64,000 nt of DNA from Gemmatimonadaceae bacterium (GTDB lineage Bacteria > Gemmatimonadota > Gemmatimonadetes > Gemmatimonadales > Gemmatimonadaceae), in contig JACCRF010000178.1 of NCBI GenBank assembly GCA_013813715.1, forward strand, positions 1-64,000, in the 5' to 3' direction. The notes beneath the pieces are model-generated. The model did not search any database. It was not told where the DNA came from and saw only the letters and a list, made by a program, of their open reading frames with translations. Shown here piece after piece: positions 1-9,114 of this stretch (the first letter of the stretch is position 1; every line of letters begins with the position of its first letter). The translations under genes and the position numbers were made by a program.

Positions 1-245
1 GCCCACGTCGTCTCTTGCTCCCCGAAGCACGCGAACATCGTTCCCGTCGCATCATCAATCAGCGACATCAAACACGGGCGCGGCCCCCGGCCCTCGAACC
101 AGTCGTGGAAGCTCCCAACCAGCTGCAGCAACTCGCCGAATGCCGCGCGCCGCTGGCGACGCACGTGGACGGGGCGCGCCCGGCGCTGCCGACTCCAGAG
201 GTCCGCCGCGACCATCCACCGCCGCAACGTCGGCATCCGTGGTCG
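1..245 (-). pseudogene. ISNCY-like transposase fragment (runs off left edge)
   Basis: Minus-strand reading gives MPTLRRWMVAADLWSRQRRARPVHVRRQRRAAFGELLQLVGSFHDWFEGRGPRPCLMSLIDDATGTMFACFGEQETTWA, resembling the HTH-to-rve region of ISNCY-type transposases (GSFHxWxExRGP, LIDDATG). Not in the supplied ORF track. Confidence 0.7.
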
Positions 246-410
246 CCTTGCGCCGCGTGCCGCGCGGCCGGTTGGCGTACCACCCGTAGTAGCGCGTCAT
301 CACCTGGTGCTTGTTCGGAATGTGCGTCACGAGGCGGGCCAGAAACTCCAGCGGATCGACGGTCTCCGTGCCCGCCGTCGGCCGGTCGCGCTTGTCGGAG
401 CGATACTGCT
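246..410 (-). pseudogene. IS91-family transposase C-terminal fragment
   Basis: QYRSDKRDRPTAGTETVDPLEFLARLVTHIPNKHQVMTRYYGWYANRPRGTRRKA is the recognisable IS91/Y2 transposase C-terminal segment. Confidence 0.75.
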
Positions 411-543
411 CCGGCGCTTTGCCCCGAAGCCGCTCGACCAAGGTACGGACACCGCGCTCATCGTTCGCTACCGTCCACCGTTCCCCGCTCGGTCTGGCCG
501 CGACAACCAGTTCCGCCTTGGCGACATCAATGCCGATCAGCAT
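411..543 (-). pseudogene. IS110-family transposase N-terminal fragment
   Basis: MLIGIDVAKAELVVAARPSGERWTVANDERGVRTLVERLRGKAPE is an IS110 DEDD N-terminus (IGIDVAK), fused in frame to the IS91 fragment. Confidence 0.7.
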
Positions 544-853
544 CCGCACCCTCCAAAGAGAGAATGTCGCCCTAGGCCCGTCCTTGTGAGAATTCGGGCT
601 CGACCTAGATGTCGGCCCCCGCAACTGTTCGGGCTCATGCGACCGACGATCAGAGACGCCGCTCCGGCTAACGCACGGTGTTCACCACCCAGACAGCATC
701 GAGCTGGCGCCCCGATCAGAATGTCTGCAAACTCTGCGAAGAGCTAGATACAAGACCGCCGGAACAGGTACGGCCCACGAGAGATCGAAGCTGCGCTACT
801 CCGAACGCCTGTGGGAGTTGTATCGCTTTGTCAGCGGAGCTTTAGGAGGAACC

Positions 854-1384
854 ATGTTGCGCTGCATTTCTGTTGTTCTGACCGCCGCATTCTTCGCGGC
901 CGGTGCTTTCGCTCAGGAAAAACGTCTCGCGAATGCGGCCACCGCGGAAGAAAAGCAGACGTCCGCGCGCGCCAGCCTCCGCGGCGTGTGGAAGGTCACC
1001 GAGCTGTTGTCTAGAGCACCTGGCGAGGGCTGGAGGGCTGTCACCCCGAATTCGAGCTTGTACATCTTTACGGAAAAGCATTACAGCTACGTGTTTGCCA
1101 CCGGGGCAGGGCCGCGGCGGCTTTTCGCCGGTGACCCGAACAAACCGACCGACGCTGAGAAGGTCGGGGCTTACGATTCCTTCGTCGCTGCGTCAGGCAC
1201 CTACGTGTTGTCAGGGTCAACTCTCACACTCAACGCAATCCTTCACAAGAACCCGAATGAGATGGCCGGGGAACCGTTGACGTACACCTTCGAAATTGAC
1301 GGCAACACGCTGCGGATGACGATCGTGAATCCACCGTTCTCGCCGGGCCGCGAACGGCGCACTGTGCTCACAAGGGTAGAGTGA
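854..1384 (+). CDS. lipocalin-like domain protein with signal peptide
   Basis: Signal MLRCISVVLTAAFFAAGAFAQ then LRGVWKVTELLSR...FTEKHYSYVFATG...YTFEIDGNTLRMTIVNPP; the ORF also extends upstream to 818. Confidence 0.65.
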   Translation: MLRCISVVLTAAFFAAGAFAQEKRLANAATAEEKQTSARASLRGVWKVTELLSRAPGEGWRAVTPNSSLYIFTEKHYSYVFATGAGPRRLFAGDPNKPTDAEKVGAYDSFVAASGTYVLSGSTLTLNAILHKNPNEMAGEPLTYTFEIDGNTLRMTIVNPPFSPGRERRTVLTRVE

Positions 1385-1434
1385 AGGCGAGCGTCAGATC
1401 GCAGCGTGGTGTCACAACTAAGAGACACGCTGCG

Positions 1435-1520
1435 GTCTAACAACGGCATGCAGCGGACGCGCACCCAGCGATTCTCTTATCATCAAAGGTCTGTGCGGGC
1501 CGCTGATGCCGGGGTTTATG
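1435..1520 (+). other. integron attC-like recombination site (possibly degenerate)
   Basis: GTCTAAC (R'' consensus RYYYAAC) + AACGGCATGCAGCGGACGC ... GTGCGGGCCGCTGATGCCGGGGTTTATG. The arms CGGCATGCAGCGG and CCGCTGATGCCG pair with one extrahelical base; the right core GTT is followed by a degenerate tail. Confidence 0.45.
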
Positions 1521-1584
1521 GGCGGTCAGACGGTATCTCGGACTTCCGCTTGCGACCTGTTTCGCCCCGTGACAGCTTTCGTTC

Positions 1585-1788
1585 ATGGCAGAGCATACCA
1601 GCATAAAGCCTGACGCCCGGCAGCTCGTCGACAGGCTACCCGACTCGGCAACGTGGGACGATCTGGCATACGAAGTCTACGTCCGCCAAGCGATCGAGCG
1701 CGGCGTAACAGAAGCCGACGCGGGACGAACCATGCCGCATGAGGAAGCCATCGGGCGCATCCGGAGCCGGATCCGCCGGGCGTCGTGA
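1585..1788 (+). CDS. small antitoxin-like protein (ParD/RelB type)
   Basis: 67 aa, overlaps by GTGA a downstream ParE-like reading frame. Confidence 0.55.
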   Translation: MAEHTSIKPDARQLVDRLPDSATWDDLAYEVYVRQAIERGVTEADAGRTMPHEEAIGRIRSRIRRAS

Positions 1789-1946
1789 GCCTCGAGCTCC
1801 GCTGGACGGAGCAGGCCGCGAATCAACTTGGCGCGATAGCCGAGTTTGTCAGTCTCACGTCGCCCGTGTACGCCGAGCAGTTGGTGGAGCGTCTCGTCGA
1901 CCGACTGAGCCAAGCGCAGGAGTTCACTGGCACACTATCTCTTTAG
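1785..1946 (+). pseudogene. truncated ParE/RelE-superfamily toxin
   Basis: VSLELRWTEQAANQLGAIAEFVSLTSPVYAEQLVERLVDRLSQAQEFTGTLSL: ParE N-terminal half, then stop; 53 aa. Confidence 0.6.
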
Positions 1947-2192
1947 GGATGACGACATGGCTTCATTGATTCGCTCGCGCACGCGTGCGTTCGTTGCCTA
2001 TTCGCTCGTCCATGTGACTGGCGATGCGACTGCTGCAGCTGCGCAAGCGCCCGTGAACGTCACTGCACCCTGCGTGTCGCGGTGTAGGTGCCCTGAACGC
2101 CCGCCCGGCATCCTCCCACCAGATACCCTGCAGGCTCGGGGAACTCGTGTCACTTCCAGAGCTTTCAGCAATCGTCTCCACCGTCAGAAATA

Positions 2193-2675
2193 CTATGTCG
2201 CCAGGATTCGAAAGGGGGCCGTCGGTGAAGAGAAGCGTAAAAGGGGGCGGCCTGACAAGAATTCCAGCCGGATTGTGCCGATACGCGACTGGCCGAGCGC
2301 CTCACCCGCGGGGGTCCGGAGCTGCCAGTCGGTGATTGTTCCTATGAGACCGACGGTGCCGCTCGGTCCCGGAAACGTGAACACTCCGGTGTACTTGAGA
2401 GTTTCACCCGCAGCGTTCGTCAGACAGCACGATACCAGCGCCTCGACGTCGTAGGTGCCGCTCACAGGCAACACCGGCTCGACGACCGACACAGCCATTG
2501 ATGCCGAGCGCGTGATAAGACCGATTGTGACGGTCGCAGTGATTTCCGCATTGCCCGATGCAACTGCCGTCACTACGCTGCGCTCGTCCACGGTCGCTAC
2601 CGCAGGCACACTGCTAGCGAAAGTGACGGATCGAGACACATCCATGCGTTGCCCTACCTGGTCGAGCGCCTCCAC
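2193..2675 (-). CDS. Ig-like (Big_2-type) domain protein, possibly N-terminally truncated
   Basis: VTFASSVPAVATVDERSVVTAVASGNAEITATV Big_2 signature; frame is open upstream to about 2803 with no clear signal peptide. Confidence 0.5.
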   Translation of the reverse strand: MEALDQVGQRMDVSRSVTFASSVPAVATVDERSVVTAVASGNAEITATVTIGLITRSASMAVSVVEPVLPVSGTYDVEALVSCCLTNAAGETLKYTGVFTFPGPSGTVGLIGTITDWQLRTPAGEALGQSRIGTIRLEFLSGRPLLRFSSPTAPFRILAT

Positions 2676-2801
2676 AAAGAGCTGCAGGGTTCCGGGTGTC
2701 CCGATCGTGAATAGAGTGCCTTTGGCTGGGCTTAGACGGAGTTCGCTGATTGCCCTCGCTTCCGAAGAGCAGACCCTGGCGTCAACGCGCCCACTTCCGA
2801 T

Positions 2802-3539
2802 CTAGAGCAATTCGACCCGCACTCCACCGCCGGGCTTGTCGAGGATCAGCACGGTCTTCTTCTCGCCGCTCCCCAGGGGGATGACGACCCTCACCGGGGC
2901 GTTCGCCCACCCCGACTCGTCAGCCGGCGTTTCCCAGACGCGTACTTCCCAACTGCCGACAGTGCTCTGGTAGAACGGCGCGCTGGCGCTGGTGGGTTCG
3001 GGCTGGTAGTCGAAAGGAAACTGCCACGAAACGGGCTGCTGATAGTCGGGTTGCGTGCGGTACACCTGCAGAGTTCCCGCGTTCGCGGCGAGATGCAGCA
3101 CGCGCAGTTTCGTCGCCGCGGGCGGCACGACACTGTTGGTGTCATCGAGCACGGCGCCTGCCACCGCGCCATCCGAGCGGCGCACGGCTGCGATCGTCCT
3201 CAACGCACCGGTCGTGGTGGTAATCGACTGAAACGCCGACGCCCCCGAGCCGGTAGGGACCAGGGCGAGCGTATGGCTGCCTGACGCGGGCGCCGCAGTG
3301 CCGATCGCGCCCGGCGGCAATGACCCGATGGCCACCTGGCCATCGATCAGGACATCGACGGGACTCGTAAACGCGTTGACAACGCGCAGCGAGGCGGGGC
3401 CAGTGGTGCAGCAGGCAGTAGCGAGATCACTCCCGCAGCCCGCGATGAAGGACACCAACAGTAATGGAGCTACTGCGAGGAGCCGGGACATGGTCGGACG
3501 GCGGCCGCGAACAGTTGCTGCACGACGTGGAGCTCGCAT
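2802..3539 (-). CDS. DUF4397 domain lipoprotein
   Basis: Lipobox-like LLLVSFIAGCGSD; SLRVVNAFTSPVDVLIDGQ ... LRVLHLAANAGTLQVY duplicated DUF4397 pattern. Confidence 0.75.
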   Translation of the reverse strand: MRAPRRAATVRGRRPTMSRLLAVAPLLLVSFIAGCGSDLATACCTTGPASLRVVNAFTSPVDVLIDGQVAIGSLPPGAIGTAAPASGSHTLALVPTGSGASAFQSITTTTGALRTIAAVRRSDGAVAGAVLDDTNSVVPPAATKLRVLHLAANAGTLQVYRTQPDYQQPVSWQFPFDYQPEPTSASAPFYQSTVGSWEVRVWETPADESGWANAPVRVVIPLGSGEKKTVLILDKPGGGVRVELL

Positions 3540-3849
3540 CAGAGTTTCCTCCGTTCATGGGGGTTCACCTTGTCTTTCGGATTCGTCCCGGGAATCGGCT
3601 CATGTGCCACGCGGATCGAGTTGCGGTCTCCCGCAAGCCATGTTGATGTATGCTGCCGCCCATCCCCGGTGCCGCGCTTGGGATATCACAGTCATCTGGA
3701 AATGGGAGCTCTCACCGGCGAAGGAGCCGTCCCCTCACGACGGCGCGGCTCCATCGTTCATCCTTACCTGCGCACGGCGGTGAACGTGCCTATCATCCCA
3801 TAACTCCGCCGGCAAGTCGGCTCACTCCTCGTTTCCGTCTGCTTGTTCC

Positions 3850-5067
3850 TCAGAACACCATGCCGACTACTTGACCCTGCTGATTCATTGCCCGAGGTTC
3901 AACCGAGCGGTGTGTTGACGGTGGCCAAATGAACGTTACCGCGCCGGACTGCCTGAAGATGATGCCGCCACCCAGGTGGTTGGATGCGAGGATGCTGCCG
4001 TCGTCGGTCACATCAGCCACGTCGGTAAGGCAGCAGTGTCTCCGGGAGCCGAGGTACTCGACCCCCGTGCTACGCGACCAACGAAACGCGGCGGGAGGCC
4101 AGCCGTCGGTCGCGACTGACCCGACCGCTACGCCATTCGAGTTGATCGCTTTGAGACGGGCGAAGCAATCGTATTCACCGCTGCACGAAAACACGACGGT
4201 CCGTGTCCCCGCCTTATCCCATATTACGGCGTCTGAGGTTCCTCCAAAACCGTAGTTCACTTCGCCATCGTAGCCCACGCCTTCGCCGAGATCGTTGACG
4301 TCCAAAACACCACCGCCGACTTTGCTGAGGGCTTGTAACTGCTCAAAGCGATCAGAGGCGATGTCGAGGCGATAAGGCACGGCTTGACCCTGTATCACGG
4401 CATTCCCGAAAACCCGCCCTGCACGAATGCCGAGAAAGTTCAGTTCCGGTAGTCGGATGTCGAGAGGACGAAGTCCGCGTGCTTCGTTCCAGATGAATCC
4501 CTCTCTTACGCTTCCCTCGGTGAAACCGACGACATTGCCGTCGTCATCCAGGCCGGTGCCGTGGAAGCTGATTGTTCCGGGGCCGGGGAAGAAATTGAAC
4601 CCTCCTGCCTCCGACCATTTGAACGCCCGGAATCGTGGGCCGCCCGAAGCGGAGTCCATGATGACCGTGCCAGCAACCTCACCCTTGCCGTTGATCGCGA
4701 CCGCACTGACGAGGATCACCCCGGGTGGGTTCGGCAGAATGGTAAACCCGCGCTCCTCCGTCCAAATGAATGACCGCCGAGAATCAGCTACGGGCGCAGA
4801 GGGCGGGGATGGTGGCGCTGGCGGCGACACCGGCACGGATGGTTGCGCCCCCGGGCCCGTTGGAGTCGAGGGGTCCTCGGCGCAGGCAGTCGCTGCAATC
4901 AGCAACGCCACGGTCAGCACGAGAAAATGGGGTCGGCGGGAGATGGCGACAGGATGTCGCGCGTTCTCAGCGCGATGAACTTGTAGCTGGTTGCTGCTCC
5001 GCATTGGACCTCCACGATGGTGGGTGCTCAGACAGTGATGGCGGCAAGTACCCGATCCGCACCTCAA
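3850..5067 (-). CDS. HAF-repeat-type secreted protein
   Basis: Repeated FxWxExxGFxxLP...AxxINxxGxVAG motifs; TACAEDPSTPTGP lipoprotein-like start. Confidence 0.65.
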   Translation of the reverse strand: MRCGSGTCRHHCLSTHHRGGPMRSSNQLQVHRAENARHPVAISRRPHFLVLTVALLIAATACAEDPSTPTGPGAQPSVPVSPPAPPSPPSAPVADSRRSFIWTEERGFTILPNPPGVILVSAVAINGKGEVAGTVIMDSASGGPRFRAFKWSEAGGFNFFPGPGTISFHGTGLDDDGNVVGFTEGSVREGFIWNEARGLRPLDIRLPELNFLGIRAGRVFGNAVIQGQAVPYRLDIASDRFEQLQALSKVGGGVLDVNDLGEGVGYDGEVNYGFGGTSDAVIWDKAGTRTVVFSCSGEYDCFARLKAINSNGVAVGSVATDGWPPAAFRWSRSTGVEYLGSRRHCCLTDVADVTDDGSILASNHLGGGIIFRQSGAVTFIWPPSTHRSVEPRAMNQQGQVVGMVF

Positions 5068-5158
5068 TGCGGATCGCCGTCACCTCTATCCTCGTAGTCT
5101 TCGGTCCAGACGGCTCATAGTGGGAGAGCCGCTTCCCGGATCCGGCAGGGAGCGGGCG

Positions 5159-6511
5159 CTACGGCCTGAGCCCAAGTCCAATCAGGAGCTGCAGATAGCG
5201 GGGGTCCGACCGGAACGTCCGCAGCAGCGGAGAATGTCGTAGTTCCACGAGCGTGGGCACGTCCCACTGCGCGGTTTGCAGCATGGCGAACGCACTGTCA
5301 GCGGGACCGAGGAGAGCAAGCGCAAGCGCGTAGTTCAGCCGCGTGCGCTCGTCCACAATCGCGGAGCGTGCTTCGGCGAGGAGACGGCGCGCCTCCGTCG
5401 TGCGACCCATCCTGCCGTACACATACGCAAGAGCAGCTCGTACGCCGGGGAAATTCGGCGCCCGGGCCAGCGCCTGCTCGAGCACCTCGCGGGCCGCGTC
5501 GTCGTTGCCGAGTGCGGCTTCGACGGCGCCGAGAAAGTAGAGCGTAAGAGGAAACCCGGGATCGAGCTGCAGTGCGCGGCGGAGTTGGGCCCGTCCTTCC
5601 TGGAGGTTGCCCTCCGCGGCGAACTCTATGCCCAGCATTGCATTCCCGGCAAGCGAGAGCGGATCGATCGCCAGGGTTCTCCGGGTTTCCTCCTTCGCCT
5701 CAGCGAGCCGACCCATCATCGCCAAGAGGAGCGAATAGTAGTGATGCGCCCATTGCGAGTTGGGGTTCAGCTCTATAGCTCGCCGCAGCGATGCCTCGGC
5801 CCCGGCGAACTGTGCGCGCGCCGACAAGACGAAGCCGCGCGCCCAGTGTGCGTCTGCGAGCAAGCTGTCCAGAGCGAGTGCTCTGTCCGTAGCGACTTCC
5901 GCACGCGCGAGCGCCTGCTCCGAAGGCATGTAGCCGAAGTTCGCCATGTTGACGTAGATTCCTGCCATCCCGGTATGCGCCAACGCAAATTGCGGATCGC
6001 GCTCGAGTGCTGTGCGATAGAAGGCGAGTGCCTGTTGCATGTTCTCGCGAGTCCGCGGTCCCAGGTTCCAGGCATATAGTCCCTTGCGGTACAAATCGTA
6101 GGCTTCGCTGTCATCCGTCGGAAGCGGCGCCAAGGGTGCGCGCGCCATCCGCAGGCGAAGAACGCCAAGAACACCGTCCGCAACCTGGCGCTCGAGAGCG
6201 AACGCTTCGCTGACAGGAGCTGCGAAGTCGCGTGACCATACAGTGGCATCGTCGGCCACGCGGGTAAGCCGGACTGCGAGGCGGAGAGTGTCCGTTGAAA
6301 CTCGAACTGCTCCCCGGACCAGGTGCGCGACGCCAAGCTGCCGGCCGACCTCCAGTGGCGCCAACCCCTGCTCCTGCAGCGCCGCCGCCGAAGAACGGGC
6401 AGCAAGGCGCATCCCCGGCGTTCGCGCGAGAAGCGCGATCAGCTCATCCGTAACACCGGACACGATGTAGTCGTCCGCTGGATCGCCGCCATCGTTGACG
6501 AACGGCAGCAC
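5159..6511 (-). pseudogene. TolB-like/TPR C-terminal half of a Ser/Thr kinase (out of frame with the kinase domain)
   Basis: MLPFVNDGGDPADDYIVSGVTDELIALLARTPGMRLAARSSAAAL ... TPR repeats; directly downstream of the kinase fragment in another frame. Confidence 0.7.
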
Positions 6512-6524
6512 CGCGACCGTCCGG

Positions 6525-7142
6525 TTAACATCCGGTCCTGGCGAGCGGAATCACTGCCCTGCGGACGTGCCTGTGACGCGCAGTGCGACTCCAGAACGGC
6601 GGTTTATGCGTCAGAGCCGCACCGCGCTTCAGCGCCACAATGTCGGTCAACAGCGCCTCCGCAGATTGATAGCGACCCTCGGGATCCTTCTGCAGGAGCG
6701 CACCGATCAGCTCGTCGAACGCCAGCGGGAGATCTGGATTCACCCGCGAAATCCGTGGCGGCTCTTCGTGCAGAACAGCATGCAGGATCGACACTTCGTG
6801 TTCGCCGCGGAATGGCGGCGTCCCGGCGAGCATCTCGTACAGCATCACTCCAATCGCCCACAGGTCGGCTCGGCCGTCCACACGGTCACCGCGTATCTGC
6901 TCGGGAGCGACGTACCTGATCGTTCCAAGCGTCGCGTGCGACTTCGTCAGACTGATGTCGGGGATCTTGGCAAGGCCGAAGTCGAGCACCTTTACGGTCC
7001 CGTCCGGGAGCAGCATGACGTTGCCCGGTTTCAGATCGCGGTGAACGATCCCAGCTACGTGCGCAGACGCGAGACCGGTCGTCATCTGCAGCACGATTTC
7101 AAGCGCCTCGGCCGGCGGCAGGATCCGTTCGCGACTGAGGCG
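6525..7142 (-). pseudogene. Ser/Thr protein kinase fragment lacking the N-lobe
   Basis: LSRERILPPAEALEIVLQMTTGLASAHVAGIVHRDLKPGNVMLLPDGTVKVLDFGLAKI...GTIRYVAPEQ; no P-loop lysine region; upstream is IS91 sequence. Confidence 0.8.
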
Positions 7143-7560
7143 GCCGCTTGGGGATCGTGAGCACCACTTGCCCGTGCGGCACGGGCGCGACGAGCGTCTC
7201 CTCCAGCCAGAGCGTCCACAGCGCGAGGCGTTTGGCGTGGCAACTGGGGCAGAAGTAGCGAGCCTTGCACGAAAGGGCGAGCAAGTACTCGTGCGCGCAC
7301 GCATCACAGCGCACGCGCGCAAAGCCATGCTCGAGGACGCCGCACGCGAGGAACTTGTCGGCGACCTCCGGCACGACGGCGCGCCACGCGCCGTACGCGG
7401 GGGCGAAGCGCTCGTCATACACGAGTTGCAGCGTGCGGAACTGATCCGCGACGAGGCGAAAGAGCGGCGACGCCTGCGGGCGTCGCGGCTTGTCCATGCG
7501 CACTGGCCCAGCACCGTCGGGGCGACACGCCGCCGTCGCGCCGGTGCCCATCGCGTCCAT
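7143..7560 (-). pseudogene. IS91-family transposase N-terminal (zinc-binding) fragment
   Basis: VADQFRTLQLVYDERFAPAYGAWRAVVPEVADKFLACGVLEHGFARVRCDACAHEYLLALSCKARYFCPSCHAKRLALWTLWLEETLVAPVPHGQVVLTIPKR. Confidence 0.8.
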
Positions 7561-7591
7561 CGCCGGTGCTCCGGGAATACGGAGCGCCGAG

Positions 7592-7633
7592 TATGCGCGC
7601 CCCTGGCGCGAGGGGCGTCATCAACGCGTTGCG
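7592..7633. repeat. 42-bp hairpin repeat, copy 1 (candidate IS91-family terminus)
   Basis: TATGCGCGCCCCTGGCGCGAGGGGCGTCATCAACGCGTTGCG; perfect 7-bp stem CGCCCCT-GGCGCG-AGGGGCG; identical to 10297-10338. Confidence 0.85.
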
Positions 7634-7738
7634 TGCGCCCGTCGGCTTTACCGCGCTAGCTCAGTTGTCACGCGGCTTCATTTGCCCCTGAAAGGCCGGA
7701 TTGCGGCCCGAGCGTCTGCGGCCCATCTTCGCAACGTG

Positions 7739-9079
7739 ATGAACCGCTCGAATCGTCGTGACTTCGTGGGCACCGCTGCGCGCTTGGCCGTGGCAGGCCC
7801 AGCCGCTTTCGCGGTTCCCGTTGCAGCCCATGACCGTCAAGCGCTCGAGAAGTGGCTTTCGGAGCAGGGCGCGGACTCGCTGAATGACTCGCGTCCACAC
7901 ACCGCGATTGCACAGGACGAATCGTACTGGGCGCGCGTCCGCCGCCTGTACCACCTTCAGCAGGATGTGGTGAATCTCGACAATGGCTGGACAAATCCAG
8001 CACCCGCAGCCGCTGTCGACGAACTCACGCGCGGTGCCCGCAAACTCGAAGGCTTGCCCGCCGAGCATCTGCCAGGTATGTGGGAGCAGGTGAGCACGAC
8101 CAGACTGCGTGCCGCGCTTGCTTCGGCGATGAATGTGCCTGTCGCGGAAATTGCACTCGTGCGGAACGCGACAGAAGCTCTCAATACAGTGTTGCTTGGC
8201 TACCGGCTGAGCGCTGGGGATGAAGTTGTCTGCTCGGTTCACGATTACTACGCTATGCTGGACGCGCTCGAGCAGAGGCGCGCGCGCGATGGCATTGTGC
8301 TCAAAATTATCAACCCTCCGATTCCCGTGCCCTCGGCTGACGCGATAGCATCTCTCTACCGTGATGAAATCGGACAACGAACTCGTCTCGTATTGCTGAC
8401 TCATCCCAGCAATCTTACGGGCCAGCTGCTGCCTGTTCGACGCATCGCAGACATGGCTCACAGCGCCGGTGCACATGTTGTCTTGGACGGCGCACAATCG
8501 CTGGGGCTGCTGGAGGATCCTGTGCGCTCCCTGGGATGCGACTATTATGGCGCAAGCGCCCACAAGTGGCTCGGCACCCCGGTCGGTCTTGGTGTACTGT
8601 GGATGCGTCCCGAGCACGTGAGCGGGATATGGCCGCTCATCCCACCAATGCCGGGCGAGAAGGGAATGGGGCGCTTCGAATGGATCGGAACTGCCCCCGA
8701 ATACATCAACGTCGCATCGCTTCCGGCGCTCGCTGTTCACGCACGGCTCGGCCCGAGTCGCAAGGCTGCACGCCTTGTATACCTCGCTTCGATAGTGCGC
8801 GCGGCGATCGCCCGCTCGTTGCCAGATGCGAGATTCTATGCGTCGGCTCCGACGATGACGCTTGGACTTACGACCTTCGAGCTTCCAGGAGTCGATTCTA
8901 CCAAGCTTCAGCGGGCCCTGCGCGATCGGGAGCACATCCTCGTGCAGGCTATGACGGGTATTCGAAGTGATCCGAGAATTCGGGGAATACGAGTTTCGCC
9001 GAACGTCTACACGTCTACTGCCGAGATCCACCGATTCGCGGAAGCTTGCATCCGTCAGGTTTCGGCGATGCGGGCGTAG
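7739..9079 (+). CDS. class V aminotransferase (isopenicillin-N epimerase-like) with Tat signal
   Basis: MNRSNRRDFVGTAARLAVAGPAAFA twin-Arg signal; VVLDGAQSLGLL...YYGASAHKWLGTPVGLGVLW PLP-lysine motif. Confidence 0.85.
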   Translation: MNRSNRRDFVGTAARLAVAGPAAFAVPVAAHDRQALEKWLSEQGADSLNDSRPHTAIAQDESYWARVRRLYHLQQDVVNLDNGWTNPAPAAAVDELTRGARKLEGLPAEHLPGMWEQVSTTRLRAALASAMNVPVAEIALVRNATEALNTVLLGYRLSAGDEVVCSVHDYYAMLDALEQRRARDGIVLKIINPPIPVPSADAIASLYRDEIGQRTRLVLLTHPSNLTGQLLPVRRIADMAHSAGAHVVLDGAQSLGLLEDPVRSLGCDYYGASAHKWLGTPVGLGVLWMRPEHVSGIWPLIPPMPGEKGMGRFEWIGTAPEYINVASLPALAVHARLGPSRKAARLVYLASIVRAAIARSLPDARFYASAPTMTLGLTTFELPGVDSTKLQRALRDREHILVQAMTGIRSDPRIRGIRVSPNVYTSTAEIHRFAEACIRQVSAMRA

Positions 9080-9114
9080 CGATCGGGCTGCCCGCCGGGT
9101 CAGCAGGCCCTCGA

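Noticed and set aside
7640-7680. GCGCTAGCTCAGTTGTCACGC tRNA D-arm-like string
   Set aside because: No matching anticodon, T-arm or acceptor stem within 90 bp.
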